Shown: positions 26,245 to 36,118 of the stretch, piece after piece | Layout: every line of letters begins with the position of its first letter | Position numbering within the stretch: position 1 is the first letter of the stretch | Source: Sulfurimonas gotlandica GD1 | Lineage (GTDB): Bacteria; Campylobacterota; Campylobacteria; Campylobacterales; Sulfurimonadaceae | Direction: 5' to 3' | Length of the DNA stretch: 64,000 nucleotides | Assembly: GCF_000242915.1 (NCBI RefSeq) | Contig: NZ_AFRZ01000001.1 | Span: 62,001 to 126,000, forward strand | Position numbers and translations under genes: made by a program | Notes under the pieces: generated by a model | What the model saw: only the letters and a program-made list of their open reading frames with translations | The model's database searches: none | What the model was told of the DNA's origin: nothing

Positions 26245-29200
26245 TTACTTTACCTTCACTAACGGAAACCCTTGACCCAAAGGAGAAACAAACGGATACT
26301 GAGCACGTTTAAACTCTTTCTCCGCTATCTGAGGAACTGTGTCTTCTACAAAGTTTGCTATTTCTAATGTTTTTATATATCCATCACTATCACCATCTGC
26401 TTTTCCATTTAGTCCATCTGTTAGAACATAAGTAAGAAGACCATGACCTTTATAGCCTTCTAGTGCTTCTTGGCTTGAAGAAGATGCTGAGATTATTGTA
26501 CTTCCTACTGCACGGCTTAAAACTTTCATAGCTGTGGTTTCTGTGAGTCCACGAGTAAGAAGTGCAACTTCTAGTGTTTGACCTAATGCTCCAGAGTTAC
26601 AAGTATCCAGAACAATGAACTTTTTAGTAGTTGGAATATTTGCTATCATATCTCTTAGAGCATTTTGAGAAATAGCTTCTTTTTCTATACCTCTAGTAGA
26701 TAATGCTCCAACATTTGAAGTTATCATATTATACTTTGCATCTTCTACCATTCCGTGACTTGCTACAAAGAATATAAAGAGGTCATTTGGAGAAATAGTT
26801 TCTAAAGCTTTTAAAGTTTTAGTGATGTTCTCTTTTGAAGTCTGAGCTTTTGAAGTAAGAAGTTCTACTTTAACATCTCCATATAAACCTTTGGTTTTTG
26901 CTTTTATAGTATTTGCAAAAAGCTCTGCATCTGCTACTGCATATTTTAAAGCTATGCTTGGATTTTTATATTCGTTTATACCAATTACCACTGCGTAGAT
27001 ATTTGGTTTGACTATCGGGTTAAAAGTTGAAGTAACAGCTAAAGTATCTTCTATAGATGCCATAGTATTTTCTTCGTTATAAACTATAGCTTTTAGAGTA
27101 TGTTTGCCTTTTGCAAGTTTGATAGTATATGTTTTTAAAACTACATTTTTATCTTGTTTCTTTTGCAGTCCTCTATCTCCATCTGTTTTTATAAGAACAC
27201 CATCAAGGTAAAGTCTTATTTGACCTATGCCTCCTGAGTTTGGAGTTATTTTTAGAGTTACTTGCAGTTCTTCTTTGTTTATAGACTTTTTAGTATCTAT
27301 TATGGCTACTTGTGGTGCTGGTTTTACGTCAGATAATTTTAGTGTTGGGGTTTGAGTCGCATATTGAATACTTTTATCTTCACTCATAGCTGAGGCTACT
27401 ATGTCTGGACGGTAAAATGTTTCGTAGTACTGGTCTATTGAGCTTACTTGCATTGGTCCTGTTAATATACTTAGGTGTTTAGCTCCGTTTAGTGATGCGT
27501 TGAAGTAGCCTTCTGGGGTGATATGAACCCATTCTCCATCTTCAAATGAAGCTTTAGCAAGTACTTCTTTACCAGTTTTCACATCCCAATATCTAATTAC
27601 CCCATCCAACCCTGCAGAAATTATATATTTTTTATCCTTAGTGAACTTCACATCTTTTATATTACTCATATGTGTATCAAACGATTTTAATTTAACTCCA
27701 TTAGTTAAGTCCCATAGTGTAATATGATTATTATCACCAAGCGTTAACATAGATTTGTCATCTGATGAAATAGTTAACTTTTTAAGTCTACCAGTGTTAT
27801 CAAAAGTGTGCAGCACTTTATCCGTTTTAGTGGTAAATACTTCTAGATAACTCCCTCGTTTTTTAGTGTACCTAGGGTTAGTTACAAGAAATTCACCACT
27901 ATGAGAAATTGTCATATGATTAATCTTTCCAGTTTTCTCATATGAATTGATTATTTTTTTTGATTTGATATCAAATATATTAATCTTTGATTTTGGGTGA
28001 TATAAATCCCCTTGTAATATGTCAAAAATGATATATTTTTTATCAAACAATAGTGCTGTATGTATTATCTCTTGCGCAAAAGTAAAAGATTCTATAACTT
28101 TTGAGGATTGAATATTAAAATAATCAATTCTACTTTCATTTGCAAAACTATTGACTAAAAGTCCATACTGATTATCATCAGACAAATCAGATATAAATGA
28201 TATGTGCTTATTTATTGCCAGCTCTTTTGTTTTTTGTCCACTTGTTAAATCCCAAAAATTTATATTATTTTTGAAATCAGAAGACAATACATACTTCAAA
28301 TCATCAGATAAAACTGCACTATGTACCCAAGGTGATTTTGATAAAAACTCTTGTTTTAATTTTCCTTCATTTATATCAAAGATTTTTACCCCATACTCAA
28401 CACCTTGAATAATATAATTCTCAGATAGAGTTAAGCCTTCAATCGTAGTTCTTTGATGATTACTTGCTTTTATAGTACGTAACTTATTCCCACTTTTTGC
28501 ATCTAACATAGTGATGAGATCATTTTTGTTGTTTATAACTACATAATCTTTGTTTAAGTCAATAGAATAAAGGTCTGCATCATCCTTATAATAATCTTTA
28601 ATTTCATTAGATTCAAGATCCCACAGTTGTATATTATTAGACTTTATAAAAAAGACTTTATTATCTTTGGATGCAGCCATATCATAAACTACACCCCGTT
28701 CCGTCTTAACTCGTTTAATATTTCCAGTATTTAAGTCAATTTTATTTAAAGAGTAAATTGAAGCGTACACAATTTCTGAATCATTTAAAAGAGTACTTGC
28801 AACACTAGGCATTACAGTCTGCTCATCACTAACTGTTTTTATTTTTTGACCTGTTTGGATATTCCAGAGATTAAAACTTGTACCATCAGAATTAATTTCA
28901 ACAGAAATAATAATTTGATTATCAGAGTTCAAGAACATATCATGTAGTCTATTCTCACACTGAATCTCTCTGATTTTTTTGCCTGTTGCAATTTCCCAGA
29001 TTATAATCTTTTTATCCAAATATCCAGCAATTATAAATTTACTGTCATTTGTAACAAAAACTTTGCGTACTGCATCAGTATTTGCATATAATGTTTTGAT
29101 TTCTGCTCCACTTTGAATATTCCAAATTTTAATCGTAGCGTCGTTCCCACCAGTAACTAAATACATTCCATCAGGAGTTATAGCATTACTACGAACAGAA

Positions 29201-29379
29201 TCTGCATGTCCTAAACTAAGGAATGGTTTAGTAATTTTAAAATTTGGATCACGATAAGTTATCTCGACATCTTTTTTTGTAACTACTTGAACATCATTCT
29301 GCTTTACAGAAACTTCTGGTTGACCACAGCCAACCATAAAACTCAAAATAAAAACTAAACTAACAAAAATTTTAAACAT
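26245..29379 (-). CDS. WD40-repeat lipoprotein with a C-terminal caspase-like (peptidase C14) domain
   Basis: 1044 aa. The signal peptide ends in a lipobox (MVGC, Cys18). Residues about 55-640 are WD40-type beta-propeller repeats with IKIWNIQSG, IIIWEIATG, ITLWDLTNG and IRYWDVKTG units. A linker Ig-like segment (about 690-800) precedes a caspase domain (about 805-1035) starting YAVVIGINEYKN. The catalytic dyad is His875 in ASHG and Cys927 in DTCNSGA. Such prokaryotic caspase homologs (orthocaspases) usually cleave after basic residues. The lipid anchor places it in the periplasm or on the outer membrane. AAAGG lies before the ATG. It is next to coaX only by position. Confidence 0.9.
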   Translation of the reverse strand: MFKIFVSLVFILSFMVGCGQPEVSVKQNDVQVVTKKDVEITYRDPNFKITKPFLSLGHADSVRSNAITPDGMYLVTGGNDATIKIWNIQSGAEIKTLYANTDAVRKVFVTNDSKFIIAGYLDKKIIIWEIATGKKIREIQCENRLHDMFLNSDNQIIISVEINSDGTSFNLWNIQTGQKIKTVSDEQTVMPSVASTLLNDSEIVYASIYSLNKIDLNTGNIKRVKTERGVVYDMAASKDNKVFFIKSNNIQLWDLESNEIKDYYKDDADLYSIDLNKDYVVINNKNDLITMLDAKSGNKLRTIKASNHQRTTIEGLTLSENYIIQGVEYGVKIFDINEGKLKQEFLSKSPWVHSAVLSDDLKYVLSSDFKNNINFWDLTSGQKTKELAINKHISFISDLSDDNQYGLLVNSFANESRIDYFNIQSSKVIESFTFAQEIIHTALLFDKKYIIFDILQGDLYHPKSKINIFDIKSKKIINSYEKTGKINHMTISHSGEFLVTNPRYTKKRGSYLEVFTTKTDKVLHTFDNTGRLKKLTISSDDKSMLTLGDNNHITLWDLTNGVKLKSFDTHMSNIKDVKFTKDKKYIISAGLDGVIRYWDVKTGKEVLAKASFEDGEWVHITPEGYFNASLNGAKHLSILTGPMQVSSIDQYYETFYRPDIVASAMSEDKSIQYATQTPTLKLSDVKPAPQVAIIDTKKSINKEELQVTLKITPNSGGIGQIRLYLDGVLIKTDGDRGLQKKQDKNVVLKTYTIKLAKGKHTLKAIVYNEENTMASIEDTLAVTSTFNPIVKPNIYAVVIGINEYKNPSIALKYAVADAELFANTIKAKTKGLYGDVKVELLTSKAQTSKENITKTLKALETISPNDLFIFFVASHGMVEDAKYNMITSNVGALSTRGIEKEAISQNALRDMIANIPTTKKFIVLDTCNSGALGQTLEVALLTRGLTETTAMKVLSRAVGSTIISASSSSQEALEGYKGHGLLTYVLTDGLNGKADGDSDGYIKTLEIANFVEDTVPQIAEKEFKRAQYPFVSPLGQGFPLVKVK

Positions 29380-29389
29380 TTTTTACCTT

Positions 29390-30004
29390 TTAAATAAGTT
29401 TAGAGGAGAGAATCTTCTTCATTCCCTTAAATATCAGAGCTTCATCAATTACAGCATCTGGAAAGATTTTTGCAAACTTTTTTGCGTCTCCGCCTGTTAA
29501 GATAATGTTCATTTTATGAGAAGTAACTTCGCTGTAGAGAGTTTTTAGATAGCCATAGCTTATGGCATCTGTGGAGTTTTTCGGCAGAACATTTAAATCA
29601 AGATCAAAGTTAAATGGATAGTCTAGAGCAGATGAGATATTTTTGTAAGTTTGGCTCATGGCATTGAGTCCAGGATAGATAAAACCACCTTCAAATATAC
29701 CGTCTTTTACAACATCAACAGTTACGGCACTTCCTGCATCTATGATGATTCCATTCTCAATGGCCTCAGATGCAACCATCCTGTCAACACCCATAGTCTC
29801 GTAATATTTACTCATATCAAGTTTAGTTGAGAGGTCTATCCAGTTGTCTAAATCTTTTAAAATATTTTTTAGTTTTGGGTTTACACAAATGTAGTGAACT
29901 TCTTCTTTTATGCTTGAAGGGTCAAAGTTATTTGTATCTTTTTTGAAGTCAATGTTGTCTTGTAAGAAGTGGTATGAAGTGTTGCCTATGTCACATAAAA
30001 GCAT
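29390..30004 (-). CDS. coaX: Type III pantothenate kinase
   Basis: 204 aa of the ASKHA fold, short like other Campylobacterota CoaX. It has the N-terminal phosphate loop DIGNTSYHF, DRMVASEAI, IIDAGSAVTVDVV, GGFIYPG and ILTGGDAKKF. It phosphorylates pantothenate as the first step of coenzyme A synthesis, with a monovalent cation. Its ATG overlaps the stop of the upstream 106-aa gene by one base. Confidence 0.94.
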   Translation of the reverse strand: MLLCDIGNTSYHFLQDNIDFKKDTNNFDPSSIKEEVHYICVNPKLKNILKDLDNWIDLSTKLDMSKYYETMGVDRMVASEAIENGIIIDAGSAVTVDVVKDGIFEGGFIYPGLNAMSQTYKNISSALDYPFNFDLDLNVLPKNSTDAISYGYLKTLYSEVTSHKMNIILTGGDAKKFAKIFPDAVIDEALIFKGMKKILSSKLI

Positions 30005-30324
30005 TACTGGATTTTCCAGCCTTGGCTTTTAAAAGCGTCTTTGGCTTTAGAACACAATGGAGCATCTATAAAGATTATTTTGTGCTTGAAGTTATGCCCG
30101 AAAAAAATCACTAGCTTTGCATATATCTCTTCAAATTTACGAACATCTTTCATTAACAGTTTACTCTTTTGACTAACAGCGAAAATAGCCCAAAAATAAC
30201 CAGTTACATCTGTTGCTTTGTACATTCTTATTTTATTGCGAATTCCTAATTCTTTAGGAGGAATCTCTTGCATTTTTTTATAAATTTTCCCTTTTTGTCT
30301 TAGGGAGTCTACTACCATCTGCAT
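30004..30324 (-). CDS. Hypothetical protein coupled to coaX
   Basis: 106 aa, basic, no signal peptide. It has a YFWAIFAVSQKSKLL strand-like middle and a C-terminal IIFIDAPLCSKAKDAFKSQGW with one Cys. The stop overlaps the coaX start (TAATG), so the two are translated together, which may mean a role linked to coaX or mere packing. Family not recognised. Confidence 0.65.
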   Translation of the reverse strand: MQMVVDSLRQKGKIYKKMQEIPPKELGIRNKIRMYKATDVTGYFWAIFAVSQKSKLLMKDVRKFEEIYAKLVIFFGHNFKHKIIFIDAPLCSKAKDAFKSQGWKIQ

Positions 30325-30418
30325 ATCTATTATATTGCCTTTTTATTAAAACATTATTTTATCCAAACTACCCTTTATATACAAACAACTATGTATATTA
30401 TGTGATATAATTTCACCA

Positions 30419-31375
30419 ATGAAAGTAATTCAAACAAAAATCAGAACAGTAGAACACTTCACCTCACTGGATTTAAATTTTATAACTATTGGTGAGGTTA
30501 CAACATTTGACATTTTTATAAAAAAAGACAACAACTATCTTATAATTATTGAAGCCGGTACATTAATATCCGAAAGCCTATACGACAAACTAAAAAAGCA
30601 ATTACGCCTATATATGAAAAAAATAGACAAAAACAAAACTAAACTCACATGTGAAAGTCTTAAATTTTATATGCTTCACAACAAAGATAATCTAGAAAAA
30701 AGAATATCACTTCTGTATAAGTTAAATGATGGACTTTTTACAAACTATCTTGAACATCCCTATAATAAAATAGATTTAATATGTGTAGATTTGATTGTAA
30801 AATCAATTGTATTTTTAATAAAGTATGATGATAAATTTTTAAAAAATACTATCCCGTACTTCATAAATGAACATTGCATGAAGAACCACTCTCTTCATGT
30901 AGCCATATATGCTATGAGTCTTGGTAATGGACTTGGACTAAACAATAAAAAGCTTTTACAACTTGGAACTGCTGGACTACTGCATGATATTGGCTTGAAA
31001 AAGATTAATGAATCTCTTTTAAATAAGAGTACTACATTTGATATATCTGAACTAGAAGAAGTTAAAAAGCATGTAACAAACAGTGTAGATATCATCAAAC
31101 AAAATAATCTTCACGATCCAGACATCATAGATGCAGTACTGCATCATCATGAGCAGTATGATGGAAACGGATATCCTAATAAGTTAAGTGAAGTGGAGAT
31201 AAGTGTCTTTGCTTCTATTTTAGCTATTTGTGATGTTTTTGATGCCCTTACAAGTAGTAGACCTCATAGAAAACAGTACACATCTTTTGAAGCCATAAAA
31301 ATGATGCTAAAAGATGAGTCAATGGTCAATAAGTTTAACCAAAGCTACCTTCAAAAACTTCTCAAATTACTCTAG
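30419..31375 (+). CDS. HD-GYP domain protein (c-di-GMP phosphodiesterase)
   Basis: 318 aa, cytoplasmic. The N-terminal ~145 residues are an alpha/beta region like the DUF3391-type lead of stand-alone HD-GYP proteins. The HD-GYP domain (about 150-315) has HD at 189-190 (LLHDIG), HHE at 243-245, D248 and GYP at 251-253, so the catalytic set is complete. It is the second HD-GYP protein in the window. Monocistronic and convergent with the DUF4395 gene. Confidence 0.88.
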   Translation: MKVIQTKIRTVEHFTSLDLNFITIGEVTTFDIFIKKDNNYLIIIEAGTLISESLYDKLKKQLRLYMKKIDKNKTKLTCESLKFYMLHNKDNLEKRISLLYKLNDGLFTNYLEHPYNKIDLICVDLIVKSIVFLIKYDDKFLKNTIPYFINEHCMKNHSLHVAIYAMSLGNGLGLNNKKLLQLGTAGLLHDIGLKKINESLLNKSTTFDISELEEVKKHVTNSVDIIKQNNLHDPDIIDAVLHHHEQYDGNGYPNKLSEVEISVFASILAICDVFDALTSSRPHRKQYTSFEAIKMMLKDESMVNKFNQSYLQKLLKLL

Positions 31376-31405
31376 CTAGTTCATAAAACTAGGGTAGATT
31401 TTTTT
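31376..31405 (+). terminator. Terminator after the HD-GYP gene
   Basis: CTAGTT (31376-31381) pairs with AACTAG (31387-31392), followed a few bases later by a T-rich run. It overlaps the 3' end of the convergent DUF4395 gene. Confidence 0.5.
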
Positions 31406-31819
31406 GATTAAAAAATAGATTTTACATCCAAGACAATAGCTAAAGAAAGCTTCTAGCAGAGCACAACTCAAAAAAATAAAAGATACTACTATTGAAAATA
31501 GGTAAAAATCTAAGTTATTACTAGCAACTAACGTCAGTATAAAAAAAAGACCAAAATACCCGGCCAAGCGCTTAGCTCCACCATCGGTAAACTCATCTTT
31601 TAATCTAAATGCTTTTTTAAGAAATCTTGATATTTGAAAAAGAGGTGAATAATCTTTTTTGCAATATAGACGCATCATAAAATCAAAAAAAAGAAAATAT
31701 AGTATAACAACGTTAAAAGTCATCATATAAGCGATTAGCAAAATACTGACCATAAGAGCTACAAACCTAGCTACATAACTATCAACGCTTTCAAAATTAA
31801 GGGGACATGAGTAAGACAA
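31376..31819 (-). CDS. DUF4395 membrane protein
   Basis: 147 aa with four hydrophobic helices. It starts with the DUF4395 signature CPLNFESVDSYVAR and ends with CLGCKIYFLIKK, two cysteines in a CxxC. The family often occurs with thioredoxin-like proteins, and the next gene upstream on the same strand is an exported thioredoxin-fold DUF255 protein, 65 bases away, so a redox partnership is possible. Its stop is within the shared terminator hairpin. Confidence 0.78.
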   Translation of the reverse strand: MSYSCPLNFESVDSYVARFVALMVSILLIAYMMTFNVVILYFLFFDFMMRLYCKKDYSPLFQISRFLKKAFRLKDEFTDGGAKRLAGYFGLFFILTLVASNNLDFYLFSIVVSFIFLSCALLEAFFSYCLGCKIYFLIKKIYPSFMN

Positions 31820-31884
31820 AGTGAATAACCTTTCATATAATATATACTGAAATTTTAGTCTCTTATTCTTAAAACATTATTATT

Positions 31885-33864
31885 TTAATTTCTTATCTTT
31901 TCTTCTATCTTTATTTTAATCTTAGATAACTCTTTTTCCACCGCAAAACAGCTTCTCATTGTACATGCCAAATACTCAGAACTTGTCTCTTCTTTTTTCA
32001 TAAGAACATATGGATGTTTAATGTTTTTTATCTTTGAAACATCTCTTTCCAGAGTTTCTTTAGTGTTTTTTAATGTTACAACTTCCTCTTGAAGCATCAA
32101 AAATGCTATGGCAGATGCAGGAACATTTGACTGCTCTTTTTCTATCAAAGCATTTTGAGATTCCAATGTTTTTAAGGCTAGTTTTTCATATTTAAACGAA
32201 GCTCTCAAAGATGCAAGCTTGATGATATTTTGAGTCATTTTAGCTAAGGATGATGTGTAGTATTTGTCACGCATATCTGCTTTTATGCTCAACTTATCGT
32301 CACTCAGATACCAGATGCTCTCTCTGTAAAACTTACTTTTTGCCTTATTTAAAAAGTACTCTGCTTGAGAGAGTTTGTCATCATCCAGTTTGACTTCATA
32401 AGCTGCTAGCAATGCCGATATCAAAAAGCTGTAATCTTCTAAAAGACCTAGCTGAGTTGGTTTTGTACCGATGAGACTTTGATGATACAACTCTCCTCTC
32501 TCAAACATATAAGCTAAAAGAGCTTCGAGATGTTCATCTGCTTTTTTTGCGTACATCGCATCAAGAACTGAAGCCTTGTAAAGAGCCTCTATCATCATTG
32601 CATTCCAAGCAGTGTTTATCTTTTTGTCTATAAATGGGTACTCTTTATTTTTACGAATTTTTAGAAGCTCAGCTCTAAAGTTCTTAAAACCTTTTATTCT
32701 ATCGTTTGACATAAAGTTCAGATGCACTTTACCTTCGAAATTTCCAAACTCATCAAAAGAAAAATTTTCTCTTAAAACGCTAGCATTAGGATTGTTTTTT
32801 AGTGCCTGTTCTACTTCATCAGTTGTGAAGATAAAGTACTTGCCCTCTTCATGATGTGTGTCAGCATCTGAAGCACTAAAGTAAAGCTTATCTTGCACAA
32901 ACCTTGCGTCACACATCTCAATACTCTCTTTTACAACATCCTTGTATAACTTTTTTTTAGTTAAAAGATATGCTCTTACATACAAAGGAATAAGTTCAGC
33001 CTGATTGTAAAGCATCTTCTCAAAGTGTGGTATTTCCCAGGCAGCATCTACACTGTAACGAAAAAAGCCTCCATCGACATGATCATAAAGTCCACGCATA
33101 GCCATAGCATCTAGCATAGCCAGAGAGTTTTTCTGTAGCTTTTCATTCTTAGTTAGAAGAGCAAGATCCATCATTAGAGTTAGTTTAGAGGCTTCTGGAA
33201 ATTTTTTGTTTCTTCCAAAACCTGCATATATGCTATCAAAACTTTTTAAAATTGACTTACTTAGAGTATCTACAGAGATTTTAGCACTATCGTTTTTAAC
33301 TATCTTTAGAGGTTTATTCATCAAAGACTCCATAGCCTTTGCCTCTCGTACTACACTCTTATAATCTGTTTTATATTTATTATTTATCTTAGGTATAAGA
33401 GTATCTAATCCCTCATGATAATATTGTGAAGTTGTAGGAATATAAGTGGCAATGTAAAATGGTTTTTTATCATAAGTCAAAAAAGCGCTAAAAGGCCAAC
33501 CCCCACTTCTTTTTTTCACTTTTAGATGCAGCTGTTGGTAATAACTGTCAAGATGTGGCATCTCTTCACGATCAACTTTTATACAAATAAAATACCTGTT
33601 AAAGACCTCTGCTATAGCCTTATTTTCAAACGATTCTCTAGCCATAACATGACACCAGTGACAAGTTGAGTATCCTATAGATAAGAACACAGCTTTGTTC
33701 TCTTTTTTAGCTTTAAGAAAAGCTTCATCACCCCAAGATAGCCAATTTATAGGGTTTGTTGCATGTTGTTGCAGATATGGAGATGTTTCATAAGATAGTT
33801 TATTCTTAGTTGTATCAGATTCTAAAAACATAAAAAAAAGTAATATAACAAGTAGATGTTTCAT
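31885..33864 (-). CDS. Exported DUF255 thioredoxin-domain protein
   Basis: 659 aa. The N-terminus is a signal sequence (residues 2-14), unlike the cytoplasmic paralog at 11326. The thioredoxin-like domain has CHWC (C68, C71) in [10 protein letters not shown], and the barrel region keeps [14 protein letters not shown] and HFEKMLYNQ. Two further cysteines lie near the C-terminus (ACTMRSC), where the cytoplasmic copy has VCGDKNC. So it is a periplasmic form of the same family, encoded upstream of a DUF4395 membrane protein. Function unknown. Confidence 0.88.
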   Translation of the reverse strand: MKHLLVILLFFMFLESDTTKNKLSYETSPYLQQHATNPINWLSWGDEAFLKAKKENKAVFLSIGYSTCHWCHVMARESFENKAIAEVFNRYFICIKVDREEMPHLDSYYQQLHLKVKKRSGGWPFSAFLTYDKKPFYIATYIPTTSQYYHEGLDTLIPKINNKYKTDYKSVVREAKAMESLMNKPLKIVKNDSAKISVDTLSKSILKSFDSIYAGFGRNKKFPEASKLTLMMDLALLTKNEKLQKNSLAMLDAMAMRGLYDHVDGGFFRYSVDAAWEIPHFEKMLYNQAELIPLYVRAYLLTKKKLYKDVVKESIEMCDARFVQDKLYFSASDADTHHEEGKYFIFTTDEVEQALKNNPNASVLRENFSFDEFGNFEGKVHLNFMSNDRIKGFKNFRAELLKIRKNKEYPFIDKKINTAWNAMMIEALYKASVLDAMYAKKADEHLEALLAYMFERGELYHQSLIGTKPTQLGLLEDYSFLISALLAAYEVKLDDDKLSQAEYFLNKAKSKFYRESIWYLSDDKLSIKADMRDKYYTSSLAKMTQNIIKLASLRASFKYEKLALKTLESQNALIEKEQSNVPASAIAFLMLQEEVVTLKNTKETLERDVSKIKNIKHPYVLMKKEETSSEYLACTMRSCFAVEKELSKIKIKIEEKIRN

Positions 33865-33931
33865 ATAGTGATTATATCAAAATAGATTGTTAATTTGATT
33901 TTAATGTGATATATAAAAAAGGAATATATGT

Positions 33932-33937
33932 TATAAT
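33932..33937 (+). promoter_or_regulatory. Candidate -10 box for the efflux operon
   Basis: TATAAT lies 44 bases before the TolC-family ATG in the intergenic region. No clear -35 box. Confidence 0.4.
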
Positions 33938-33980
33938 AAAAACTTAATTTTAATATAACGACGACAATAAAGGAAAATGG

Positions 33981-35363
33981 ATGAAAAAAATAGTTGGTAT
34001 GCTTCTTACAGCACTACTGCTAAATGCTTCTGATATTACTGTTTCTAATTCTTTAACACTAAATGAAGCTATAGAAATTTTAAAATCAGAAAACTTAGAG
34101 ATAAAAACTGCATCACTTGATGTAGATTCAGCAAAGGCGGAAGTTCAAACCGCTAGTGGCAATCATTGGGGTAAGCTTGACTTTGTGCAAGACTACGCAA
34201 ACTCAAATGATGCAGGAAATGTATTTGGATTTAAACTTACTTCGAGAGAAGCAAATTTTAATGACTTTGGTTTTGATGAGTTCTTAGCTCAAATGGGCGG
34301 ACTTCCAGGAAACTCAGCAACACTTTTAGCAACACAACCAAAAAACTTAAACTATCCAGATGCTAGAAACTTTTTTCAAAGCAAATTAAAATATGAGGTT
34401 CCTCTTTTTACAGGTTTTCAGATATCAAGTTATGTTGATATTATGGAGTCTATGACTAAGATGAAAAAACTAGAAAAAAAACAAGTTATAAATGAAAAAA
34501 TCTATCAAGTTAGAAAAAGCTTTTACGACATGGCTCTACTTAGAAACTCTACTAAAAATTTAAACACTATTCTTACAAATATTGACACGCTAGAAAATAT
34601 GACTGAACAAATGATCGAAGTTGGATATGCAAAAAAAGTGGACTTATTAGAAGTTCAAGCTAAAAAAGGAAATGTACAAAGATTGATTCTTCAGATGGAA
34701 TCTAATCAGAAACTTTTATATCACTATATCAGCTTCTTATTAAACCAAAAAGTAGAAAATATCTCTACTACTTCGGCTAGTGTCTCTATGCCAGTATTTA
34801 CAAACGAAGATGTTTTAAACAACAACCTTGATATACAAAGAGCCTCAACTGGTCTTGAAGTTCGTAAAAGCATGGTTGATGTATCTAAATCTTCTTATTA
34901 CCCGATGGTAGGCGCTTTTGCAGAAGCTGCTACTGCTGATGATACATTTTTAGGGAGTGCAGACGACCATAAAGCTTATACAGTTGGTGCAAGACTTACT
35001 TGGAATATATTTAATGGTGGGATTGACGAAGCTAATGTTGAGAAATCTCGTATCCAGCACATAAAAACAAAAACACAAGTAGAACTGGCAAAAAAAGGTA
35101 TAGCTCTTAAAGTTGCTAAGATAAGAACTGAGATAGAGACTTATGATGCTGAGATAGCTTCTTTAGAAAAAGAACTTGCTCTTGCAGATGAGATTTATGC
35201 TAACTACGAAGGTAGATATAGAGAAAAACTAACTTCTATGAGTGATGTTATTATCAAACAATCAGAGCAGATTCAAAAAATACTAGAACTGCAAATGGCG
35301 CAAAACAAAAGAAATGAGCGTATATTTGCCTTAGAAAAATTAGCAAACGGAGAAAATAAATAA
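33981..35363 (+). CDS. TolC-family outer-membrane efflux protein
   Basis: 460 aa with a signal peptide (residues 1-16). The body is long, mostly coiled-coil alpha-helical, with the two-fold repeat of TolC: the first repeat holds LTLNEAIEILKSENLEIK and the second LDIQRASTGLEVRKSMVD. Beta-strand segments (such as YYPMVGAFAEA and VGARLTWNIFNGG) form the barrel. It forms the outer-membrane channel for the adaptor and RND permease that follow, with a one-base overlap to the adaptor gene. Confidence 0.92.
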   Translation: MKKIVGMLLTALLLNASDITVSNSLTLNEAIEILKSENLEIKTASLDVDSAKAEVQTASGNHWGKLDFVQDYANSNDAGNVFGFKLTSREANFNDFGFDEFLAQMGGLPGNSATLLATQPKNLNYPDARNFFQSKLKYEVPLFTGFQISSYVDIMESMTKMKKLEKKQVINEKIYQVRKSFYDMALLRNSTKNLNTILTNIDTLENMTEQMIEVGYAKKVDLLEVQAKKGNVQRLILQMESNQKLLYHYISFLLNQKVENISTTSASVSMPVFTNEDVLNNNLDIQRASTGLEVRKSMVDVSKSSYYPMVGAFAEAATADDTFLGSADDHKAYTVGARLTWNIFNGGIDEANVEKSRIQHIKTKTQVELAKKGIALKVAKIRTEIETYDAEIASLEKELALADEIYANYEGRYREKLTSMSDVIIKQSEQIQKILELQMAQNKRNERIFALEKLANGENK

Positions 35364-36109
35364 TGAAAAAACTTTTAATAATAATTGCACTTGGAGCTTC
35401 GCTTATAGCTGAGACACTTGTTCTATCAGGAAGTGTTATTTCAGATAACCAGAAGATGATTACAAGCCGTTTTATGGGTTTTGTTACAGAGGTAAATGTA
35501 AGTGAGGGAGAGAAAGTTGTTAGAGATCAGATTCTTTATACTATTGACTCAAGAGAGATAGACTCTGCAAAAAGACAATCTGAGCTTAGTCTTCAAATGT
35601 ATCAAAACCAGTATTCAAACGTAAAGCTAAACCTAGACAGATACAAAAGACTTCTAGAAAAAGATATGGTTTCAAAATATGAGGTAGAAAATCTCGAACT
35701 TGCCGCTCTTAATCTTCAAGATATGATATCAATTGCACAGGCAAGACTTCAAGAAGTTATCAACCAATACAGATACCTAAATATCAAAGCACCAAATGCA
35801 GGTGTTGTAGTTGCTAAAAATATCAAAGTCGGTGAGATGGCGATGCCTGGTATGCCGGCAATCATACTTTCTGACCTGAGTGATTTAAAAATCTCTGCTG
35901 AAATTGCTGAGAGTAACTTAAGTAGTATTAAACATGGTACACAAGTTATTGTAAATATTCCATCACTTAAAATAAAAAGCATTGGTAAAATAACTGCGAT
36001 TATCCCTAGTTCAAACCCGATGACGCACACTTTTAAAATCAAAGTTTCTTTTACAAGTAACAACAAATCAGTATATCCTGGTATGTATGCAACTGTAGAA
36101 ATAAACTAA
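35363..36109 (+). CDS. RND efflux periplasmic adaptor (HlyD/AcrA type)
   Basis: 248 aa, short for the family. It has a signal peptide (to IAE), a barrel-sandwich (lipoyl-like) strand GFVTEVNVSEGEKVVRD, a single helical hairpin (about 65-130) and a second lipoyl half (APNAGVVVAKNIKVGEMA), followed by a beta-barrel domain with YPGMYATVEIN at the end. The membrane-proximal domain is minimal. It bridges the TolC-type channel and the RND pump; the gene starts in the TolC stop (TAATG). Confidence 0.9.
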   Translation: MKKLLIIIALGASLIAETLVLSGSVISDNQKMITSRFMGFVTEVNVSEGEKVVRDQILYTIDSREIDSAKRQSELSLQMYQNQYSNVKLNLDRYKRLLEKDMVSKYEVENLELAALNLQDMISIAQARLQEVINQYRYLNIKAPNAGVVVAKNIKVGEMAMPGMPAIILSDLSDLKISAEIAESNLSSIKHGTQVIVNIPSLKIKSIGKITAIIPSSNPMTHTFKIKVSFTSNNKSVYPGMYATVEIN

Positions 36110-36118
36110 GGCCTGAAT

